Below the pieces are notes generated by a model. It was not told the origin of the DNA and made no database searches. It saw only the letters and a program-made list of their open reading frames with translations. The translations under genes were made by a program, and so were the position numbers. Shown here one piece after another: positions 1-8,040 of a stretch of DNA of 28,629 nt. The first letter of the stretch is position 1. Every line of letters starts with the position of its first letter. Source of the DNA: PGYU01 sp964637845 (lineage in GTDB: Bacteria > Bacteroidota > Ignavibacteria > Kapaibacteriales > UBA2268); assembly GCA_964637845.1 (NCBI GenBank), contig CAZWXI010000029.1, forward strand, positions 1 through 28,629, written 5' to 3'.

Positions 1-532
1 AAACCGTAATCGGTATTGCCAATACACCCGAACGGAAAAACTGCATCGGAAAATCTTCCCAACGCATTGATAAAGGTTCAAACGGCAGTTTGATAAATTT
101 TATGAATAGATTTCCAAGAAATTCAACAAAATCGCGAATGTCCGATAAAAGATTCTTTGTACCTATACCTAAATTGATAACCATTCCTTTGATTGAATTG
201 TCCGGCTCAGACTTCAAATTGCTCATTTGCTTATTCGGAAGCATTAATTCAATATACTTCCGTAAATCATCACTTTGATTGATATAAGTAAAATTTATAC
301 TGCGTTTGCTTGCAAGTTCCTTTAGTTGTAATATGAAGGCAAGTATGAGTGTGTCGTATCTCTCTATTTGTTTAAGGTCAAGTATAAAACCCGTAATCTT
401 GTCAGAGACAACTTTTTCATCAAATTCGTAATGAGAAGCATTCGGCAAAGTCATGTTTCCAAATGGTGTTATGTTTGCCACATTTCCGGATTCCGAATAA
501 TTTAACCTTATGTCTTTTCTGCGTCCTATCAT
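1..532 (-). CDS. STAS-MlaE-type ABC transporter permease, 3' end outside window
   Basis: This partial gene starts with ATG at 530-532 and runs open to the left edge, giving 177 residues. Residues about 25-100 look like an STAS domain: a hydrophobic strand (GFILDLKQIERYDT), a helix (ILAFILQLKELASKR), then a strand and a closing helix (DDLRKYIELM). A linker follows with a segment (MRWEDFPMQFFRSGVLAIPI) typical of the first part of MlaE/Ttg2B permeases. MlaE-family permeases sit in the inner membrane, work with an MlaF-type ATPase and an MCE-domain substrate-binding protein, and move phospholipid or other lipid between membranes. The STAS-permease fusion is a known family variant. The transmembrane part and the partner genes would lie beyond the left edge. 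The gene is divergent from nusB. The weak point is that only the soluble part and the first amphipathic piece are visible. Confidence 0.7.
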   Translation of the reverse strand, partial: MIGRRKDIRLNYSESGNVANITPFGNMTLPNASHYEFDEKVVSDKITGFILDLKQIERYDTLILAFILQLKELASKRSINFTYINQSDDLRKYIELMLPNKQMSNLKSEPDNSIKGMVINLGIGTKNLLSDIRDFVEFLGNLFIKFIKLPFEPLSMRWEDFPMQFFRSGVLAIPITV

Positions 533-654
533 CTCACTGCGATTTAGTATATTTCAATTATTAAAAATAATCATAATTTTTATAATTTGTCGCATATCAT
601 TTTAGGAAAATGGTATCGTTCTTAAGCATTTTTAATCATCAAATTATTAACAAA

Positions 655-667
655 TATACTATATTTG
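655..667 (+). promoter_or_regulatory. candidate promoter -10 region for nusB
   Basis: About 27 bases before the nusB start there is TATACTATATTTG. It holds both a sigma-70-like TATACT (655-660) and a TAnnTTTG box of the Bacteroidota type (660-667). No convincing upstream -35/-33 element is visible at the right spacing, so this is only a candidate. The 161-base interval 533-693 separates divergent genes and must hold two promoters; I see no other clear signal in it. Confidence 0.25.
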
Positions 668-693
668 AATATTGTGGATTTTGATTTCTAAAA

Positions 694-1290
694 ATGGTAT
701 TTGAAAATTATAATACTTTCCCTCTCAGCAGAGTGAATAAATTACGGGGAAACCGCAGATTAGCCCGTGAAAAGGTACTCCAATTATTGATGGTCAAAAT
801 AGTCTCCGAAACTTCTATAGACAAGGTGTTTGCTCATATTTTCAATCGCCGCTTCAATTTTGGTGATAACGAAGTCCAATTGGAAGAGAATAGAATTCTT
901 AAACCCGATGAAGTTTATGAACTCGAAGCAGATATTCCCATAATTTGGTCGGAAAACGATGAAGTATTTGCCAAGAAACTGTTTCTGCATTGTACGGAAA
1001 ACATGGACCGTGTGGATAATATTATAAAGAATTATTCTTCGAATTGGAAGTTTGAACGCATAACCCTTACAGACAGAATCTTAATACACATTGCCACAAA
1101 TGAGTTTTTCCATTTCGATGATGTACCCCCGTACGTCACTATCAATGAAGCCTTGACCGTAGCCAAGCGTTACTCTACAGATAAAAGCTATATTTTTATC
1201 AACGGTATTTTGGACAAAATTCTCAAAGATTACGCCTATAATGGTGAAATTAAGAAAACAGGCAGAGGACTTATCGGGTGGGAAAAATAA
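694..1290 (+). CDS. nusB: transcription antitermination factor NusB
   Basis: NusB binds boxA RNA together with NusE (ribosomal protein S10) and supports antitermination of rRNA operons in the cytoplasm. The N-terminal RRLAREKVLQLL (about residues 21-32) and the C-terminal block running from VTINEALTVAKRYS to FINGILDKIL are diagnostic for the family. At 198 residues it is longer than typical NusB (about 130-160). The extra length is an N-terminal extension and a charged stretch between helices at about residues 50-95. The ATG at 694 is the only in-frame ATG before the family core, and no Shine-Dalgarno site precedes it. The gene ends 3 bases before the end of the convergent metG. Confidence 0.92.
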   Translation: MVFENYNTFPLSRVNKLRGNRRLAREKVLQLLMVKIVSETSIDKVFAHIFNRRFNFGDNEVQLEENRILKPDEVYELEADIPIIWSENDEVFAKKLFLHCTENMDRVDNIIKNYSSNWKFERITLTDRILIHIATNEFFHFDDVPPYVTINEALTVAKRYSTDKSYIFINGILDKILKDYAYNGEIKKTGRGLIGWEK

Positions 1291-1293
1291 TCT

Positions 1294-3447
1294 TTATCTA
1301 ACCTCAGCACCCTCATCGATAGCTTTTTCAGGAGTAACAAATACGAGTTTGCCGTCTTTTGATGCCGCAAGCATCATGCCTTCCGACTTTTCACCCATCA
1401 AAGAAGCGGGCTTAAGGTTTGCAACAACAACAATCGTCTTACCAATCAAATCAGCCGGCTCATAATGTTCCGCGACTCCTGCCAAAATCTGGCGTTTATC
1501 AAATCCTGTATCAATCTGCATTTTGATTAATTTTTTTGATTTAGGCAGTTTTTCGGCTTCCAGGACCTTTGCTGTTACAAGTTTAACTCTCGCGAGATAT
1601 TCAATATCAATCAAATCTTCGTCTTTGTTCTGTTGAGTCTTGGTACCGAGTTTGCCTATTTGTTGCTCGACCATTGCATTTTCAATAATATTGAACAGTA
1701 TTTCTGGATGATTAATTTGTTTTCCGCTTTCAAGAAGTGGTAATGACGACTCAACCCAGAGATTGCCGTGGATTGCAGTTGCATTGTTGGATTCCCCTGT
1801 GTAGTCCGGAGTTCCCAACATTGAATGTATTTTTTTGCTCGTGTTTGGCGTAATAGGCGAGAATAGCACAGCTAATGAACGTACTAACTGGCAACATATG
1901 AAAAGTGTTTTTGCAGCTTTTTCAGGAGCATTTTTAATTGTCTTCCAAGGTTCTTCATCATTAAAGTATTTATTTGCAGCTCTGGCAACGTTCATTATAT
2001 CTGTTATACCGTCACGGAAGCGATATTTCCGGAAATTTTTGTTTGATTTTGCAATTCCGTCAAATAATGATTTAATTACATTTGCATCATTTTGAGAAAA
2101 TTTTTCTTCAAATTTTGAGAAATCGGCATTATCAGCATTGATTGCCAATTGTTTCCAATGCCGTATCAAATCCGCGTATTCTTGATTTAGTTTGGGTATT
2201 TTACCGTCAAAATTTTTATACAAAAATTGCAAAGTCCGATTTACGAAGTTACCAAATATTGCAGCTAATTCACTATTGTTTCGGTTTTGGAAATCTTTCC
2301 AGGTAAAATCCGAATCACGAGTCTCAGGAAAGTTCATAGCAAGAGTATATCTCAAAACATCAATATATACGGGAGATTCGAAATCATTCAGGAAATCCTT
2401 GAGGTCTATTGACCAGTTACGGGACTTTGAAAATTTCTGTCCTTCCAGATTTAAAAACTCATTAGCTGGAACGTTATGCGGTAAAATGAAATCCCCGTAA
2501 GCATGTAAATAAGTGGGGAAAATTAAAGTGTGAAATACAATGTTGTCCTTGCCGATGAAGGCAATGTAGTCAGTATCAGCGTCCTTCCACCATTTTGTCC
2601 AATCGCTATTTGTTAGCTCACTCCAAATTTTTGTAGCGGAAATATAGCCAAGAACTGCATCAAACCACACATAAAGCCGCTTACCCACAGCTTTTTCGTT
2701 GGGTATTCCGGGTATGCCCTCAACTTTCACGCCCCAATCCAAGTCACGCGTGATTGCTCTTTCAGCCATTCCTACTTTCAACCAACTCTTTGTCTGAGCC
2801 ACTACGTTCTCTTTCCATTCACGCTCGTGAGTTCGCACATAATTATCGAGAAAACTCTGAAACTTATCAAATCCGAAATACCAGTGAGTAGTTTTGCGAA
2901 CTTCCGGAGTTTTGCCTGATATTATCGAGCGTGGCGATTTGAGTTCTGTTTGGTTGTAATATGCACCGCAACTGTCGCATTGGTCGCCACGTGCTTTATC
3001 GTAACCGCAATTTGGGCAAATACCTTCCACATAACGGTCGGGGAGAAATATTTCTGCTTCTTTGTCAAAAAATTGCTCTTCTTCCTTTTCAGTAAGATAG
3101 CCCTTTTCGAGAAAATCGGCAAAAAATTCTCGTGCTGTCTCATGATGCAGAGGTTCAGTTGTTCTTGAATAAATGTCGAAAGTCATGCCGAATTTTTCAA
3201 ATGCTTCTTTATTAGCTTGATGGTATTTGTCAACTATTTCCCGAGGGCTGACTTTTTCCTTTTCGGCTGAAATTGTTATAGCGACACCATGTTCATCTGA
3301 GCCGCAAACATAAAGCAGTTCTTCGCCGCTTAATCGCATGAATCTGGCAAAAATATCAGCGGGAAGATATGCTCCTGCCGCATGTCCAAGATGAATGTAA
3401 CCGTTTGCGTATGGCAGTGCTGATGTTACTAAGGTTCTCTTACTCAT
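1294..3447 (-). CDS. metG: methionyl-tRNA synthetase with C-terminal tRNA-binding domain
   Basis: The enzyme charges tRNA-Met with methionine using ATP in the cytoplasm; it is a class Ia synthetase. The signature HLGH (the HIGH motif) is at residues 19-22 and KFSKS (the KMSKS motif) at 338-342. A zinc knuckle with Cys144, Cys147, Cys157 and Cys160 marks the four-cysteine type of MetRS. The anticodon-binding helical domain follows. Residues about 605-717 form a Trbp111/EMAP-II-like tRNA-binding OB fold (for example IEYLARVKLVTAKVL, then SEGMMLAA), which normally mediates dimerisation and tRNA affinity. At 717 residues it is about the usual length for this form. The start is the ATG at 3445-3447. 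A stem-loop sits in the 5' leader, entered separately. Confidence 0.97.
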   Translation of the reverse strand: MSKRTLVTSALPYANGYIHLGHAAGAYLPADIFARFMRLSGEELLYVCGSDEHGVAITISAEKEKVSPREIVDKYHQANKEAFEKFGMTFDIYSRTTEPLHHETAREFFADFLEKGYLTEKEEEQFFDKEAEIFLPDRYVEGICPNCGYDKARGDQCDSCGAYYNQTELKSPRSIISGKTPEVRKTTHWYFGFDKFQSFLDNYVRTHEREWKENVVAQTKSWLKVGMAERAITRDLDWGVKVEGIPGIPNEKAVGKRLYVWFDAVLGYISATKIWSELTNSDWTKWWKDADTDYIAFIGKDNIVFHTLIFPTYLHAYGDFILPHNVPANEFLNLEGQKFSKSRNWSIDLKDFLNDFESPVYIDVLRYTLAMNFPETRDSDFTWKDFQNRNNSELAAIFGNFVNRTLQFLYKNFDGKIPKLNQEYADLIRHWKQLAINADNADFSKFEEKFSQNDANVIKSLFDGIAKSNKNFRKYRFRDGITDIMNVARAANKYFNDEEPWKTIKNAPEKAAKTLFICCQLVRSLAVLFSPITPNTSKKIHSMLGTPDYTGESNNATAIHGNLWVESSLPLLESGKQINHPEILFNIIENAMVEQQIGKLGTKTQQNKDEDLIDIEYLARVKLVTAKVLEAEKLPKSKKLIKMQIDTGFDKRQILAGVAEHYEPADLIGKTIVVVANLKPASLMGEKSEGMMLAASKDGKLVFVTPEKAIDEGAEVR

Positions 3448-3453
3448 TTTGAA

Positions 3454-3508
3454 AAATCCCGCTCAATCATTTAAAAAACTTTCAAATATAGCAATTTTGA
3501 GGGGATTT
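3454..3508 (-). promoter_or_regulatory. inverted repeat in the metG leader, possible mRNA hairpin
   Basis: Between the end of the OsmC-family gene and the metG start lies an inverted repeat. On the minus strand AAATCCCCTCAA (3508 to 3497) can pair with TTGAGCGGGATTT (3466 to 3454). That gives 12 consecutive base pairs interrupted by one bulged C, with a 30-nt AT-rich loop. The 3' arm ends 6 bases before the metG ATG, so folding could affect ribosome access, or end transcripts from the upstream osmC-like gene. No T-run immediately follows beyond TTTTTC. I see no T-box or SAM-riboswitch features. The function is unknown. Confidence 0.4.
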
Positions 3509-3521
3509 GAGCCTTAATAAA

Positions 3522-3944
3522 TTACGACGGTCTGAGTATTGTAGACGTCCAATTTACTTTGCATCCCGCACGTTGAAACATAGCCGAAGCACTGCAATAC
3601 TTTGTCTTTGATAATTCTATACTACGGTTCAAATCTTGAAGTTCCGCATCTGGACTTGTCAAAGTAAAATGCATCATAACTTCTGTGAATACTCGAGGGT
3701 GTTCTTCCGCTCTTTGGGCTTCAATATCAATAACCATGTCGGTTACTTCTTTGCGTTTTTTCCGCAAAATCGAAATTACATCCATGAAAGTGCAAGCCGT
3801 CATTGACTGTAGAAAAACTTCCATAGGTGATGCGGCTGTATTATCACCACCGATATTCGAATTTGCATCAAAAATTGTTTCTTGTTCTTCTGAATTTGTA
3901 CCGATTACTCGCATGTTTCCGTCGAGTTTCAATCTTACCTGCAT
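3522..3944 (-). CDS. OsmC-family protein (possible thiol peroxidase)
   Basis: OsmC/Ohr proteins are cytoplasmic peroxidases that reduce organic hydroperoxides through two cysteines. This 140-residue protein has the family cysteines in the expected helices: Cys51 in SMTACTFMDVISILRK and Cys117 in SKTKYCSASAMF. The N-terminal strands and the SPMEVFLQSM segment are also of the OsmC type. It looks closer to the YhfA-like branch than to true Ohr. It lies upstream of metG on the same strand with a 74-base gap, so co-transcription is possible but not shown. Substrate and physiological role cannot be read from the sequence. Confidence 0.85.
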   Translation of the reverse strand: MQVRLKLDGNMRVIGTNSEEQETIFDANSNIGGDNTAASPMEVFLQSMTACTFMDVISILRKKRKEVTDMVIDIEAQRAEEHPRVFTEVMMHFTLTSPDAELQDLNRSIELSKTKYCSASAMFQRAGCKVNWTSTILRPS

Positions 3945-4063
3945 TGTTTTGCCTAACTAAAATAACATCAATATTTATTAGACGTCAAAAGAGTAATATT
4001 TTAATAGAAATTTATTGATAGTTTTTTTGTAGTTTTCAAGATTATAAAATCGCAATTTTAAAA

Positions 4064-5431
4064 ATGACTGAATTAGATGATTTAAGAGGTAAAATTGATT
4101 CCTTGACTAAGGAAAAGGAAGAATTAAATTCTAAACTTGAAGCACATGCCGAATTACTTGATGATACATTAAAGTATTCAGATACGGTTATTGTAGATTG
4201 TAATGAAGATTTCCGTATTCTTGCATACATGGGACCTTACGAATACGTATTTCGTGAGCAGAAACAGCAGTTCAAAATCGGTGGCAACATAATGAAAATT
4301 GTCTATGCCGTCACAAAAAATCTCAAAGACCAAGAGGAAATAAAAGCTCACCATGATACCGCAGAAGCAAGAGATTTGGAGTACAAAATAACAGAGTTCA
4401 TGCAAAGTCCGCGGAAAGAAATCGAGTTGAAAATTGTCGGTGAAAACAACAAAGGCGAGCAATTTTTATTGCGATGGGATATGAAAAGATTCAATAGATA
4501 TTTTCGCTCATTTTTTTCAATTATTGAAGCAAAACTAATTACTGAAAAAATCACAGAACACTACATAAACACAATCAAAACTTTACAGAATAGAATTGAG
4601 GATTTACTGGAACTTTCAAGTGATGGATTTATTATACTCGATATACCAGGTAAAATTAAATTCATGAACAAAAATGCTCGAAAAACTCTGATGTCTAAAA
4701 GCATCAAAAGATTGGTTGATGCCGACATAAGGGGAAGATTTTATCGTGAAATTTTTGTCAATGATACAACCGAGGATATAAATAAATCATTAGATGTAAA
4801 TGCGAAAGTACTAAAGACCAAAGAATCGCAAACATTCATTAAGCGTAGCCCCGATGGTGATATACACTTTAGCGTATTTCCCGATTTGAACGAACATAGA
4901 GATATTCAGGGTTTAGTCATTGTAACCTCGTTGAAGCCCTCAATGATTACCAATGAGCTTGAGCAAAAAGTAAAAAAGCTCAGCACGGCAATTCAAAAGA
5001 TGCAAAGCGAGAAAAATTTTTCAGACGAAAGAATAAAAGAATTAGAGCATAACCAGATATGGATGATGAAAAAAATGGAAGAATCCAATCAAAACATCAA
5101 GGTTTTGCATAAATCGCTTAAGCAGCTTTACGATTACCTAGAAAATTTACCAACACCGGTATGTATTATTGATTTGCCGACTTTGAGATACGAATTTGTG
5201 AATTCCAAGATGATTACATGGATGAATTCTACCAAAAAAGACATCATCGGTAACAGAGATGAAGAACTTCTTCCGAGGGATTTGGTTGTACTTTTAAATG
5301 AAATTTTCAGAGAAACAATTCAAACCGAGAATACAATTAAAATAGCATACAACGGATATACAATAATGCAAACGTCATTCTCAAATGAACGTGAAGTACC
5401 AACAAAATTGATAAGAATAATTTTCAAATAG
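4064..5431 (+). CDS. multi-PAS sensor protein without an output domain
   Basis: This 455-residue soluble protein has an N-terminal coiled coil (about 1-35) and a first PAS-like region (about 36-150). A clearer PAS domain follows (about 180-290, starting LLELSSDGFIILD), then a second long coiled coil (about 295-355) and a C-terminal PAS domain (about 356-455, with NLPTPVCIID and FVNSKMITWMN). It ends inside or just after the last PAS fold. There is no histidine kinase, GGDEF, phosphatase, methyl-accepting or DNA-binding domain, and no transmembrane segment. PAS domains bind ligands or cofactors or dimerise, so it may act as an adaptor or scaffold for a partner encoded elsewhere. It is divergent from the osmC-like gene and 10 bases upstream of purE, which suggests co-transcription. 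The first PAS call is the least certain. Confidence 0.75.
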   Translation: MTELDDLRGKIDSLTKEKEELNSKLEAHAELLDDTLKYSDTVIVDCNEDFRILAYMGPYEYVFREQKQQFKIGGNIMKIVYAVTKNLKDQEEIKAHHDTAEARDLEYKITEFMQSPRKEIELKIVGENNKGEQFLLRWDMKRFNRYFRSFFSIIEAKLITEKITEHYINTIKTLQNRIEDLLELSSDGFIILDIPGKIKFMNKNARKTLMSKSIKRLVDADIRGRFYREIFVNDTTEDINKSLDVNAKVLKTKESQTFIKRSPDGDIHFSVFPDLNEHRDIQGLVIVTSLKPSMITNELEQKVKKLSTAIQKMQSEKNFSDERIKELEHNQIWMMKKMEESNQNIKVLHKSLKQLYDYLENLPTPVCIIDLPTLRYEFVNSKMITWMNSTKKDIIGNRDEELLPRDLVVLLNEIFRETIQTENTIKIAYNGYTIMQTSFSNEREVPTKLIRIIFK

Positions 5432-5441
5432 GATAAAAAAG

Positions 5442-5939
5442 ATGAGTAAATCTCCATTAATCGGCATTATCATGGGAAGCGACAGCGATTATACCACTAT
5501 GAAAGATGCTGCCGAAGTTTGTGGGCAATTCGAAATATCATATGAAATAAAAGTGGTCAGTGCCCACCGCACACCACAAGATATGCTCAAATATGCCCAA
5601 GATGCACATTCGCGTGGAATTAAGGTAATTATTGCTGGAGCAGGTGGTGCCGCACACCTTCCCGGTATGATAGCCGCCGGCACGCCACTGCCTGTTATTG
5701 GTGTCCCCGTTGAATCAAAAGCCTTAAACGGTATCGATTCACTTTTGTCAATTGTTCAAATGCCGAAAGGTGTACCCGTAGCAACTGTTGCAATTGGTAA
5801 TGCTTACAATGCGGCTTTGTTGGCTGTTAGCATATTAGCTCAGTCCGACGATAAATTACTTGAAAAAATGATAGGATTCAAAGAAAAAATTGCTGCCGAA
5901 TCACGTGCGAAGAATAATGCCCCTGAATTCACAAAATAA
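5442..5939 (+). CDS. purE: N5-carboxyaminoimidazole ribonucleotide mutase
   Basis: PurE class I converts N5-CAIR, made by PurK, to CAIR in de novo purine synthesis in the cytoplasm. The 165-residue protein carries all the family blocks: MGSDSD near residues 11-16, SAHRTP at 40-45 with the catalytic His42, GAGGAAHLPGM at 66-76, PVIGVP, and the IGNAYNAALLAV helix. Its length is normal. It starts 10 bases after the PAS gene, preceded by only a weak purine stretch. purK is not in the window. Confidence 0.96.
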   Translation: MSKSPLIGIIMGSDSDYTTMKDAAEVCGQFEISYEIKVVSAHRTPQDMLKYAQDAHSRGIKVIIAGAGGAAHLPGMIAAGTPLPVIGVPVESKALNGIDSLLSIVQMPKGVPVATVAIGNAYNAALLAVSILAQSDDKLLEKMIGFKEKIAAESRAKNNAPEFTK

Positions 5940-5959
5940 ATACATTTTTTAATTTGAAC

Positions 5960-5964
5960 AGGAG
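5960..5964 (+). promoter_or_regulatory. Shine-Dalgarno site supporting the TTG start of the DUF255 gene
   Basis: AGGAG lies 6 bases before the TTG at 5971. No ATG lies between this site and the conserved N-terminal block, so it supports the TTG start. Confidence 0.6.
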
Positions 5965-5970
5965 TTAGTC

Positions 5971-8040
5971 TTGAGCGACAAAACCTTAACAAATAAATTA
6001 GCCAACGAACTTAGTCCTTATTTGTTGCAACACAAGAACAATCCCGTCGAATGGTATCCATGGTCAGACGAAGCCTTCGGGCGGGCAAAAGCCGAGAATA
6101 AACCCGTGCTATTATCAATAGGGTATTCCACTTGTCATTGGTGCCATGTAATGGAACGGGAATCGTTCGAGGACATTGAAGTCGCAAAATTAATGAACGA
6201 GACATTTATCAACATTAAAGTTGATAGAGAGGAGCGCCCCGATGTTGACCACATTTATATGACAGTATGTCAAATGATGACCGGTGCGGGAGGTTGGCCA
6301 CTTACAATATTGATGACGCCCGACAAAAAGCCATTTTTTGCGGGGACGTATTTTCCAAAGCATTCTCGGGGTGAGCGTCCCGGAATGATAGATTTGATTA
6401 ACCGAACCCGTGAAGTATGGAAATCACATCAAGCCGAGCTTATGGAACAAGCTGAGGAAATAACCGAACATCTAATGCTTATGAAGCCAAACAACGAAGA
6501 ATCATTTATCTCCGAATCTATATTTCGCAAAACGTTTCATGAACTTGCAGGTAGTTACGATGAATTCAACGGTGGTTTCGGCAACAGACCCAAATTTCCC
6601 GTACCGCATAACTTATTGTTTCTATTGCGATATTATAAGCGTACCGGAAGCGACGAAGCGCTTACAATGGTTGTTAACACATTAACAAAAATGAGATTGG
6701 GGGGTGTTTACGACCACGTCGGATTTGGTTTTCACAGATATTCAACTGATACTCGTTGGTTTTTGCCTCATTTCGAAAAAATGCTTTATGACCAGGCAAT
6801 GTTATTGAGTGCTTATTCTGAAACATACATGGTTTCTCAGAATGAGTTACTAAAACAGACCGCATACGAAATTACCGAATATCTCGAAAGGGATTTACTT
6901 GCGCCCGAAGGGGCTTATTATTCTGCCGAAGATGCTGATAGTGAAGGTGAAGAAGGGAAATTCTATGTTTGGCACATTGACGAAATTCGCCAACTGTTAA
7001 TCGGTAACGTTGAATTTGCAACCGATTTATTTGGTATTGAAGAGTCGGGCAACTTTTTTGATGAAGCTACCCGAGAAAAACCCGGTACCAACGTTTTATA
7101 CCTCAAACAAACTTTAGAAAGTTACGCTAAAATTCACAATTTTGACTATGTTGAACTTTTGCAAAAAGCAAATAGCATACGTCAAATCTTGCTGAATGAA
7201 CGCAGTAAAAGAATCAGACCTCATCTCGATGATAAAATCTTAACAGATTGGAATTCTCTGATGATAAGTGCCCTATGCAAAGCATACACGGCATTTTCTG
7301 ATGAAAAATTTTTGATTTATGCACGACGCACATATGATTTTTTGAGGAATAACATGTTTTCAGATAATTATTCTTTGAAGCATAGATATAGAGCAGTTGC
7401 CGCAGGTATTGACGGTATGATTGACGATTACTCGTTTACAATTGCTGCATCCCTTGATTTATTTACTAGAACTGCCAAAGCCCAATATTTTGAAGATGCG
7501 ATAAAATTGACTGATTATTTAATTAAACATTTTTCTGCCCCCGACGGAGGATTCTATTTTACATCAGATTTAGCCGAAAAATTGATTATAAGAAAAAAAG
7601 AAATTTATGACGGAGCGATTCCATCGGGAAATTCTGTAATGCTGATGAATTTAGTAAGATTGAATAGAATAACGGGTAAGTCATCTTATCTTGATATTGC
7701 CGACAAAATGACTAAAATGTTTGGTGGGTCTGTTTCATCAGTTCCATCAGCATATACGTCATTTGTAACAGGACTTGATGCTTTACTTTTACCAACCGGC
7801 GAAATATTTATCGTCGGGACCAATGCCGATAGTGGTTTGTTTCAAAAGATACAAAGATTGTTTTTACCGAATTATCAAATCATATTAATAACAGATGAGA
7901 ACTCTGCTATACTCGGAGAACACGTTGCGTCACTAAGTACAGCATTTGGAGAAGTAACAGCTTATATTTGTACTGATTTTATTTGTTCGCCGCCAATACA
8001 TGGAGAAATCGAAATTCTAAATAAATTGAGTGAGCTTTAA
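5971..8040 (+). CDS. DUF255 thioredoxin-domain protein (YyaL/SPATA20 family)
   Basis: This 689-residue protein belongs to the widespread YyaL/SPATA20 family. The N-terminal thioredoxin-like domain (about residues 1-170) opens with NELSPYLLQH, has NPVEWYPW, and carries the CHWCH motif with Cys55 and Cys58, followed by VDREERPDVD and the GGWPL block. The remainder is an alpha/alpha-barrel-like region resembling glycosidase or N-acylglucosamine epimerase folds, with FGNRPKFPVPHN, HFEKMLYDQA and AEDADSEGEEGKFYVW. Members have been suggested to act in redox or in carbohydrate chemistry, but no reaction is established for the family. No signal peptide is seen. It starts with TTG and its stop codon directly abuts the murG start, so it is in the same transcript as murG. 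Confidence 0.93.
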   Translation: MSDKTLTNKLANELSPYLLQHKNNPVEWYPWSDEAFGRAKAENKPVLLSIGYSTCHWCHVMERESFEDIEVAKLMNETFINIKVDREERPDVDHIYMTVCQMMTGAGGWPLTILMTPDKKPFFAGTYFPKHSRGERPGMIDLINRTREVWKSHQAELMEQAEEITEHLMLMKPNNEESFISESIFRKTFHELAGSYDEFNGGFGNRPKFPVPHNLLFLLRYYKRTGSDEALTMVVNTLTKMRLGGVYDHVGFGFHRYSTDTRWFLPHFEKMLYDQAMLLSAYSETYMVSQNELLKQTAYEITEYLERDLLAPEGAYYSAEDADSEGEEGKFYVWHIDEIRQLLIGNVEFATDLFGIEESGNFFDEATREKPGTNVLYLKQTLESYAKIHNFDYVELLQKANSIRQILLNERSKRIRPHLDDKILTDWNSLMISALCKAYTAFSDEKFLIYARRTYDFLRNNMFSDNYSLKHRYRAVAAGIDGMIDDYSFTIAASLDLFTRTAKAQYFEDAIKLTDYLIKHFSAPDGGFYFTSDLAEKLIIRKKEIYDGAIPSGNSVMLMNLVRLNRITGKSSYLDIADKMTKMFGGSVSSVPSAYTSFVTGLDALLLPTGEIFIVGTNADSGLFQKIQRLFLPNYQIILITDENSAILGEHVASLSTAFGEVTAYICTDFICSPPIHGEIEILNKLSEL

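Noticed and set aside
90..278. Plus-strand open frame at the left edge
   Set aside because: It is a shadow of the minus-strand STAS-MlaE-type gene, whose translation is clearly protein-like.
3448..3521. T-box or SAM riboswitch controlling metG
   Set aside because: The 74-base spacer is too short and lacks the conserved elements; only the simple stem-loop is supported.
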